Assembly: GCA_032622095.1 (NCBI GenBank)
Contig: CP136064.1
Span: 276,915,614-276,979,613 of the forward strand
Source of the DNA: Siphonodentalium dalli
Taxonomy: Eukaryota; Mollusca; Scaphopoda; Gadilida; Siphonodentaliidae
Length of the DNA stretch: 64,000 nt
Direction of reading: 5' to 3'
Shown: in pieces, positions 56,690 to 64,000 of the stretch
Layout of the letters: every line of letters begins with the position of its first letter
Position numbering within the stretch: position 1 is the first letter of the stretch
Notes under the pieces: model-generated
Told to the model about the DNA's origin: nothing
What the model saw: the letters and a program-made list of their open reading frames with translations, nothing else
The model's database searches: none
Made by a program: the position numbers and the translations under genes

Positions 56690-57667
56690 GTTTGTTCATA
56701 CACTTCCAAACATGCCTGACAATGTTACCTTCATACACTGGCAAATCTGTCCAACAATGTTACATTCATTCACTGGAAAATCTGTCTGACAGTTTTACGA
56801 TCATATACTGACAAATCTGCCTGACATTGTTACCACCATACACTGCAAATCTGCCCAACAATCTTACCTTCATACACTGGCAAATCTGCCTGACAGTTGT
56901 ACGTTGAAATACTGGCAAATCTGTCTGACAGTTATACGTTGATACAATTGCAAATTTGTGTACGTTGATACACTGTCAAATCTGCATGACAGATGTATGT
57001 TGATACAATGGCAAATCTGCCTGACAGATGTATGTTGATACAATGGCAAATCTGCCTGACAGTTGTACGTTGACACACAGGCAAATCTGCCAGAGTTGTT
57101 CGTCCATTCACTGGCAAATCTACCTGTATTCGTTCACACACTGGCATATCTGCCTGACAGTTTTTCGTTATACACTGGCAAATCTGCCTGACAGTTATTC
57201 GTTCATACACTGGCATATCTGGTTGACAGGTGTACGTTCATACGCTAGCAAAGCTGCCTGAATTTTCGTCCGTATTCTGGAAAATATACCTGATAGTTTC
57301 TCGTCCACACACTATAAAATATGCCTGACATTACGTCCATATACTGGCAGATCTGCCTGACAGTTTTTCGACCATACACTGCCAAATCTATCGGAGAGTG
57401 TTTCGTCCACACACTGTCAATTCTGCCCGATAGTTTTACGTTCATACTCTGGCAAACATGCCTGACATTACGTTAATATACTGGCAAATCTGCCTCACAA
57501 TATTACCTTCATACACTGGCAAATCTGCCTGACAGTTTTTCGTCCATACACTGGGAAAATCTACCTGAGAGTGTTTCGTCCATACACTGTCAATTCTGCC
57601 CGATAGTTTTACGTTCATACTCTGGCCCTGGCAAATCTGCCCGACAGGTTTACGTTCATACACAAAC
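56690..57667. repeat. ~35-bp satellite
   Basis: About 27 diverged units of CATACACTGGCAAATCTGCC then TGACAGTTTTACGTT. Minus-strand open frames across it give repeats such as GRFA..VYERT and are not genes. Confidence 0.85.
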
Positions 57668-57912
57668 AAATATTTCTGATATTTTCGCCCAATATATAGT
57701 GCTTCGGTGCAAACGCACATGGACAACAACACGCTTGGCAAACATCAGTCAAATAAATCACAAGAGTTCTAATTGGCTGCCATTTTGTTCTCAATTTCCG
57801 TTCTGTCAATAAGTTTTAACCCTTTATGTTGCCCCAGACAGATAGAACAATGCACTGATGACTGTCGTCTGCTTGGGCCTGTGTAAGGCTCCATACGGGA
57901 GTGTTATATAAC
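57668..57912. other. Unassigned spacer
   Basis: Contains TTCCGTTCTGTCAATAAGTT at about 57799, repeated at about 58376 beyond the MITE. No gene seen. Confidence 0.35.
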
Positions 57913-58334
57913 CCTTTCATGGCGAGAGCTGCGCTGGCGCAACATTAATGACCCTGTACCAATGCATTATCTTATATGCGAGTCGACCATAGGTCGCCTC
58001 GCATATATAAGAGAATGCATTGGCTTAACAATTTATATATTTTTTTATCTAATTTTCTTACATTCTTTAACAATTTTTGTCATTTTTTATAATTTTGTCT
58101 TACATTTTATAACAATTTTTATCATTTGTTCTTGTATTGTTTAACAATTGTATCATTTTTTTAATTTGTTCTTACAATTTTTAACAATTATAAAACATAA
58201 TATAAAATTTGTTAGGCCAATGCATTCTCTTATATATGCGAGATGCGAGGCGACCTATGGTCGACTCGCATATATAATAGAATGCATTGGCACAGGGTTT
58301 TCGCAAAATATCCTGAAGCTCCAATTATGAAAGG
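57913..58334 (+). mobile_element. TTAA twin-hairpin MITE, intermediate type
   Basis: 422 bp. Left end CCCTTTCATGGCGAGAGCTG after ATAA (a mutated TTAA), right end TTATGAAAGG followed by TTAA at 58335-58338. Both hairpins are near-perfect (57958-58024 and 58216-58292), with a short GCGAGAT duplication in the second. It joins old-type ends with young-type hairpins, so it links the two groups. Confidence 0.82.
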
Positions 58335-58869
58335 TTAATGCACAAATCGTTAACAAAACCTATCGTTCTAAATCTCCGTTCTGTCAATAAGTTTTAAGTA
58401 ACAGAATTGTTCTAAAAGCACATTGGATATTGGAATTTGGGGTTATCATGTTCGCCTTTTTTGCTGGAAAATCCCTCGCTAATTAGAAATTGTGAAAAAA
58501 TCATAAAGGAAATATGGCTGAATGGTGTCCCATTGTTGGGCCATTCAAATGGAGCTATAGAAGCAATGCGTTTTGTACGCCCGTTTATTGTTTGTATTAA
58601 TATTTATTCCACACCCATTGGTGTGAGTCACATGTATTCAACGGAATCTCAGCCATTGAGTAGATATTAGTGTATACCTCTAGTGGAATACAAGCCCGAA
58701 CTATTCTTGTTGACGTTGTCGCCAAGAAATATGACGTACATTACGTCGATCATCCGCTTCGGGTGATCCCCCATAATTACTGGTTATTTGTCAGACTTAA
58801 TCACAATAAAGGTAGCTATAGTAACAATGAAGGTGGCATTCGTGGATTGAACTTATCTGACTGAACGGT
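58335..58869. other. Unassigned spacer
   Basis: Two adjoining short + frames (58437-58670 and 58670-58864) show no known domain; about 58690-58760 resembles 16590-16650. No gene is supported. Confidence 0.35.
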
Positions 58870-59035
58870 GTAGAATAAATGCAGAACACAACTTGCATCA
58901 TAATCTCGAATCTTTTATCGAACTCTTTGCGGACGGCGCAAAGTTATATTTTGCTACGCTATCGCGAAATATATCCTTGCGCCATCCGCAACTCATTCGA
59001 TGAAAGAGTCCATTAAGATGCGCGTTGTGTTCTGT
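58870..59035. repeat. Foldback repeat, copy 2
   Basis: Matches 16780-16970: AATAAATGCAGAACACAACT at the left, GATGCGCGTTGTGTTCTG at the right, inner pair TTGCGGACGGCGCAA / TTGCGCCATCCGCAA. Confidence 0.7.
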
Positions 59036-59694
59036 CTATGTATTATGTTATTGTTCGCCCGCCCACCTTTACGAATGGTATCTTGTGGGACTTTTTTCTA
59101 GCTCTTGACTTTTTGAAAGTTCCACAATTGTAATGTATATGTCTCATTATTAAGTTTCACAACCATGTTAAAATTGGATTCAGACAAAAGTCCCAGTACG
59201 CCATGCTTCATGGACATCTTTTGATATGGAAATTTTTTGACACTCCTGACATGCTTGGTAAATTTCAAATCTTTCCCTAAGTTGTCAGCAGTTATGGCCA
59301 TTTTTTGCGCCATTTTATTTTTTGTTTGTTTCAGGGATGATAACATTAGTTTAGGATTTCCAATGGCCTTGAAGCTTGGTATTTTGTGGTTTAGGCCCAG
59401 AAGAGGCAGTTAGAAGAACACAATATGGAAGTCCCACAACTATTGTTGAATTTGCCATAAACTGAAAGTCCCACAACTACCATTTCGTCGGTCGGTCCGT
59501 CCGTCCGTACTATTTTGGTTTCCGGATGATTGCTGTAGATAGTATCAACTGAATGGAATGACAGTTTTATGTATGTGGGTTTACTAGCACAAAATACAGG
59601 TCACGTTCGAACTCGGGTTCCGTCCGTCAACAATCTAACAAATGGCGCCTCAATATATGAGATTGTGACACACCATGCTGTCCACAAATCCCTG
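59036..59694. other. Unassigned spacer
   Basis: An 82-codon minus-strand frame (59098-59346) is Lys-rich and unrecognised; AGTCCCACAACTA-like phrases repeat at about 59430 and 59467. A GGTCGGTCCGTCCGTCC tract lies near 59490. No gene is supported. Confidence 0.35.
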
Positions 59695-59840
59695 TATATA
59701 GAGGATCTCCAACGAGTTATGCTGGAATATAAGATTTTATGAAACGAGTCGTTGACGAGTTGTGAATCAAATTTATCAAACGAGTTTCATAAAAAATTAT
59801 ATTCCAACATTACGAGTTGAAGATCTTGTATATCACATGC
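59695..59840. mobile_element. Hairpin MITE
   Basis: Left arm TATATAGAGGATCTCCAACG and TGCTGGAATATAAGATTTTATGAAAC pairs with right arm GTTTCATAAAAAATTATATTCCAACA and GTTGAAGATCTTGTATAT. About 146 bp, non-coding. Confidence 0.7.
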
Positions 59841-60235
59841 AAAAAATGTAATCATATTTAACAAATCAAAATCCTTAAACGAAGATGCATACATTCGCAG
59901 CGTTGGCTGAGATTCTTCACAACCGAAAACGACAGTATTGCGCGCTCTGGGGCTGGCGACGGAAAATATTGTCCCCCAATTTGCCTCTTTGTTTTTGTGT
60001 CTATTTTCGTTAGTGCAACGAAGTTGGTCACGAATTTAACTTTAATGAACAAAGCAATCATTTTGCATTGTCTGGTGTTGGTATCAGGCGCGGCTTTTCT
60101 AAATAGTATTAATCCGCCCGAATCAATGTAAAGACGCGCGGTCAATTTGTTGGTGCGATGCCAAGTTGTATGTAATTAGTGACATATAAGGAACTATGTA
60201 ATGGCATCCTTAATGATATAATAGGGGTTTCATGT
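59841..60235. other. Unassigned spacer
   Basis: A 95-codon minus-strand frame (59858-60145) has no recognised domain and no clear splice context. Confidence 0.3.
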
Positions 60236-60425
60236 GATATATAGATAGAACCGCATGAGTGTCTGGATTTTGACAAAATTATCGCACGAGATTTGTTGGC
60301 GGAGCGATACCTCGAGTGCGGGACGCAGTCCCGTACGAGAGGTATCGCGTTTCGCCAACAAATCGAGTGCGATAATTCGTCAAAATCCAGACACTCATGA
60401 GGTTCTATTTTTATTACATATCTCC
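60236..60425. mobile_element. Near-perfect hairpin MITE
   Basis: Arms of about 80 bp: CATGAGTGTCTGGATTTTGAC at 60254 pairs with GTCAAAATCCAGACACTCATG ending at 60399; ATTTGTTGGCG pairs with CGCCAACAAAT; CGATACCTCG pairs with CGAGAGGTATCG; GCGGGAC/GTCCCG closes a four-base loop. Ends GATAGAACC / GGTTCTATTTT. Non-coding. Confidence 0.78.
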
Positions 60426-61261
60426 GTATCATGGTAAGTTGACTCACAGTCGTACATCTCCGGTACAGAAAATGTGAATTTAATTGAGTTTTAACGGCAT
60501 TTTAGGATTAACGCAACAATCAGACAGGGGGCCCTTCTGTCCGCGAGTGAACTTGACCCATCTTGACCCCCGCAAAGGTGTTAATTGGGTTTTCCAAAAA
60601 TATAACCCAATCAGCGCGCTGCGATTTCGGCAATTGGGTTGTCGCCTTTGCGTTGAAAAGTTGAAAAAGTAAAAATAGTAACGGCGAGAGCCAGTCTAAC
60701 AACACTGAATGGAATAGTTCCGTCGACAGATTGCACTAGTGCGATTCTGAGAATTACCACACGCCTGGAACGTCGTGCGATCGTGCGAATTACGTTGATA
60801 GATATGTAATAAATGTCACTATATTGAATAAATGGGTGAATGAAGTCTAGTATAGTCAAACTGTTAGCAACTACAAGCGTCAGGCGAAAAATTTCAATAA
60901 TCATTAAATAAACATAACTTTCAGATCACCGAAATCACCTCATACTTGGCCTTCATAATGGGTATGAGTTTTAAACTGTGTGACTATTTTGATCCTGAAT
61001 ATATATTTAGCTCAAAACTATCCCCGGGCATGCAACTATGATAGGAGCGAAGATACAAATAAATTCACCCAGTACGTCGATGATATTTGTCCGTGATTAG
61101 TTTGCCCGTGAACTCATTTTCAGAGCACTGGTCGTGGCACTGATGGTCGATTCATGATGTTCACGCCTCATGGTACTGAGAATGCAGATGGTGAAACGAA
61201 ATCCGGCCCGTCTAAAATACTCCTTGGAAATAATTTCCCCTAGGTATCAAATTTCGTCAAA
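60426..61261. other. Unassigned spacer
   Basis: Contains the pair GGGTTATATT / AACCCAATCAGCGCGCTG near 60590-60620. No gene is supported. Confidence 0.3.
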
Positions 61262-61605
61262 TCTGTCCGGCAGTTTTCCCGGCCATAGCTAACAGACAAA
61301 CAGACAGACAAATGTCCAAAATATATATTAGACTAGCTGATGTACTCGACTTCGTTCGGGCTATTTAGGTATTGTTTTGTGATCGCCTCCATCTGGACAG
61401 TACCCATTATATACAGCGTCTGGCCAAACTATTGTTCAATTGGTCCAGACACATGCCTATATCAGCACGTTCGCGGACATGGTCCCACGTGAAATTGGAC
61501 CCGTCCATATTGCTCCCGGGATCGAAGTAGTCCTGCACACAATTTTTTAGTCGGATCGGTCAAGGTCCAGAAACATACATACAGACAGGTGTTCCAAAAT
61601 GTATC
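61262..61605 (-). mobile_element. Helitron-like ends in tandem, minus strand
   Basis: Read on the minus strand: a start TACATTTTGGAACACCTGTC at about 61598, a 3' end CGAACGAAGTCGAGTACATC then AGCTAG at 61333, directly followed by a new start TCTAATATATATTTTGGAC with a GTCTGTCTG tract at 61332. Same junction type as the + strand arrays. The far end of the second unit is unclear. Confidence 0.6.
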
Positions 61606-62439
61606 ATCGATAGCTACAACAATTATATGGTAGATAGTTCACGGGCGACCTGATGCATGCATCTTAGTTTTCTTGTATCTGCTTGTCAACCGCGAAGTCT
61701 CGCCAAGTCAATTTCACGGTGAATACTATGCATCCAACAGTCGGGCGAAAACAATCATGTCTGGCATGCAGCACACGACGTCATGTTTCGCCACACATTG
61801 TGTGGCATGTTGTGTGGCAGCTTCATTTGCAGATGATTATTATTGAATGGAACGCAGAAACTTAAGTGCTCACCCTTGTGGTGTGAATATACTTTTTTTT
61901 ATATAGTTTATATTTTCACAAAGCACACGGCAGATATATGCACACGTAAAAGAAGAAGCAGTATATTGCTAACTACTCACCTAAAATATGGAGAATATTC
62001 CTTTGACAATTTGACAACACTTGTTTTTAAAAGTATATTACTGTACTCTGAAAATAATCGTCTTAAGTCTAGAAAGGACTCCCGAAGTATGCCCTTATCC
62101 GTGACTGGCTGCATTGAAGTGTCCTTCAATGTCGACACGTATTACGTATACAAACTTGCAACATCCAATCCCGTGAACATTCCGATCAGCCCATTATGTT
62201 GTAATAATAATATTTAGTGGCTTCAAATTCGCGGGTCTATTTGCATTCGGATGACAAATAGCGTTTATGTTACATATCGGCTATTATACACCTATAGATT
62301 ACCTTGGGAAGGAATAGCGAAAAATGTTATATACCTTGATTTCAAAGAGGCCCTTACTGTCTTTTGATTGGATGAAACGTCATCGCGTGTCAGAGGACAT
62401 TGACTGTATTGAGTATCATTTAAACAATAGAGAATCAAT
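61606..62439. other. Unassigned spacer
   Basis: A 124-codon + frame (61843-62217) and a shorter one upstream have no recognised domain. No gene is supported. Confidence 0.3.
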
Positions 62440-64000
62440 TTGGTTTTACTTTTTACTTTAAACATATTTTATTGTAAATTCATTACAACGGGATTGGGGT
62501 ACAAGTTTTAACAACTTACAATGTCCCCGCTCCCAGATACAATATATATATATGAAATTAGCAAGATGACAGAGAAAATATACATGATGAGGTTGCAAAT
62601 TTGGTCTACAAAAGAGAAGATAACTTGTGTAAAGAGTGTGTGATAGTCCGGTTCTGTGTTTGTATAATACTAGCGTTCTGTCCGTCCTCTCTCTCTCTCC
62701 ATGGAAATAGAAACTGAGAAATAGTGGCCTTTGTTTTGAAGGGTATTATGTGCTATATGTTTGCATTTGTTGCATTTGTTTGGTCCGTAGCTTTAATGTA
62801 GTCAGACAATTATTTATTCAGTATCAGTATCAGTATTGTCCGGTTCAAAACGCTTTGTTGCAGCTATATATGGCTGAACAATGCGGAACATCTTTTCATT
62901 TCTTGATGGAGTTTCACTTGAGTTTCCCCAAAGTAATTGCTTGAAATTGTTAATTTTAAAGTTGAGGTCGTCCAGTTTACGGTATAGTTCTAACCTTTGT
63001 ACATTATATAGGGGGCAATTTAGGAAAAAGTGCATATCACTTTCATATTCGTATCCACATTTACAGTTTGGGGTATCTGCTACATAATTTTCGAACATAT
63101 CTAAGCGGAGATCACTGCAGGAGTTTCTTATCCTACAGTGGAAAATACTATATTTTCGGTTTCCTGATTCAAAATATTTAGGCGGCTTTCTGGTGGGCTC
63201 TATCATATTTAGGTTATCCTTAAAATCTAGAAGATTTTCAGCATCCGTTATATATGTGGGTAGTTTGTTCGATGAAGTTGCAACGAATGGGAAGAATGAT
63301 TGCTTAAAATGTTCAGTTCTACTATAATATGAATGGAATCTGCCTGGGTTTCGCATGTTATAGCTGGAGACTTGTACCGAGCGTGGTGGGAGTAAGCAAG
63401 ATAAATAATATGGAGTTTCGTTATTTATAATTTTGAACATAGTTTGTAATTGGTGCTTCTCTCTACGAATGTTCAGAGAAGGCCAGCCAGCTTCGCATAG
63501 GACCGCATTATTGGGAACTGAGCGCGTGAGCCCTTTAACTATTCTAGCGGCATCAACGTGAATCCGGTCAAGTTTATTTAGTAAATATGTCGGCGCGTTT
63601 TCCCAAATTACGTCCGCATAATCTAGGAGAGGCAAGATATAGGCCTTGTATATCTTATCGAGTGTTCTTCGATCTAGGTTGTACTTGTATCTTCTGAGTA
63701 TCGATAGTCGCGGGACAACTATTTTGACTATAGATTCAATTGATTTGGATATTCCAATTTAAATTGCTTTGTATTTCGAGACCAAGGTGTTTATGCGACT
63801 CAATTATGTCAATTCTCTTATTTTGGAAGGTTAAATCTAGAGGGACCTCTCGTGGGATCATGGAGAACAATATTGCCTTAGTTTTGGTTGGATTAAAGTT
63901 TACAAGCCATTTGTTGGCCCAATCTGATAATTTATTAAGGTCTTGGTTTACACTTCTTTCTAGCAGCTTTATGTCATAGTGTTTGGACGTGAGACATGTA
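62440..64000 (-). mobile_element. LINE 3' half, continuing past the window edge
   Basis: Minus-strand element. From the right edge: KLSDWANKWLVNFNPTKTKA and HKHLGLEI (RT thumb region, about 63930-63760), a frame shift near 63745, then LRRYKYNLDRRTLDKIYKAY and LPLLDYADVIWENAPTYLL from about 63700. The last open frame 62814-63635 (273 codons) includes REKHQLQTMFKIIN and a CCHC-type CKCGYEYESDMHFFLNCP. A minus-strand AATAAA lies at 62468-62473. PLLDYADVIW is typical of jockey/CR1-like LINEs. It differs from the LINE at 36-40 kb. The shift suggests it is inactive, but the C-terminal frame is intact. Confidence 0.78.

Noticed and set aside
56870..57809. Minus-strand Cys/Tyr/Arg-rich repeat proteins
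   Set aside because: Translation of the ~35-bp satellite, with frame changes between units.
59098..59346. 82-codon Lys-rich minus frame as a gene
   Set aside because: No domain, no paired splice sites, and it lies in repeat-like sequence.
63740..63979. + strand open frame at the right edge
   Set aside because: Antisense to the LINE reverse transcriptase.

Overview
This looks like a stretch of AT-rich, intron-bearing, repeat-dense animal nuclear DNA, most likely from a marine invertebrate such as a mollusc. That rests on spliced genes with GT-AG introns of 1-7 kb, animal-type families (ZP domain, MCT-like solute carrier), LINE and DIRS-type retroelements, and tandem Helitron-like units with a repeated core and a (TGTC)n tract, resembling the 'pearl' elements known from bivalves. 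The species is not determined. I saw no tRNA, rRNA, CRISPR array or prokaryotic operon.

Left part (0.5-12.3 kb): decayed pieces of a DIRS-type tyrosine-recombinase retrotransposon (about 560-3610, + strand) lie upstream of the 3' half of a + strand gene that I assign to the ZP (zona pellucida) domain family. Its last four coding exons are 4679-4760, 6690-6846, 9855-9981 and 11972-12321. All introns have GT-AG ends and matching phases, and the last exon encodes a transmembrane helix. The intron after the second exon holds a 2.4-kb satellite whose 37-bp unit copies that exon's end together with its 5' splice site; a foldback transposon has inserted into it.

Middle part (12.3-26.2 kb): no convincing gene. 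It holds dispersed repeats, foldback MITEs, several minisatellites, two inverted copies of a TTAA-flanked (piggyBac-type) MITE that carries two large hairpins, and a head-to-tail Helitron-like array.

Right part (26.2-55.8 kb): a minus-strand MCT-like (monocarboxylate transporter, SLC16-type) locus. Read 5' to 3' on the minus strand it has exon 1 (55630-55818), exon 2 (54574-54717, with an in-frame stop), then two alternative or duplicated last-exon pairs: copy B (52538-53275 plus 44961-45106) and copy A (29443-30180 plus 26660-26805). Both long exons are 738 bp, open throughout, and about 83% identical in protein. Between the copies lie a dead LINE (36.4-40 kb) and a 4-kb composite Helitron-like array. 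The copy-B intron contains a 1.9-kb, 37-bp satellite whose unit equals the end of the TTAA MITE family.

Far right (55.8-64 kb): minisatellites, hairpin MITEs, minus-strand Helitron-like ends, and the 3' half of another LINE that runs off the window edge. Many long open frames here lie inside tandem repeats and are not genes.
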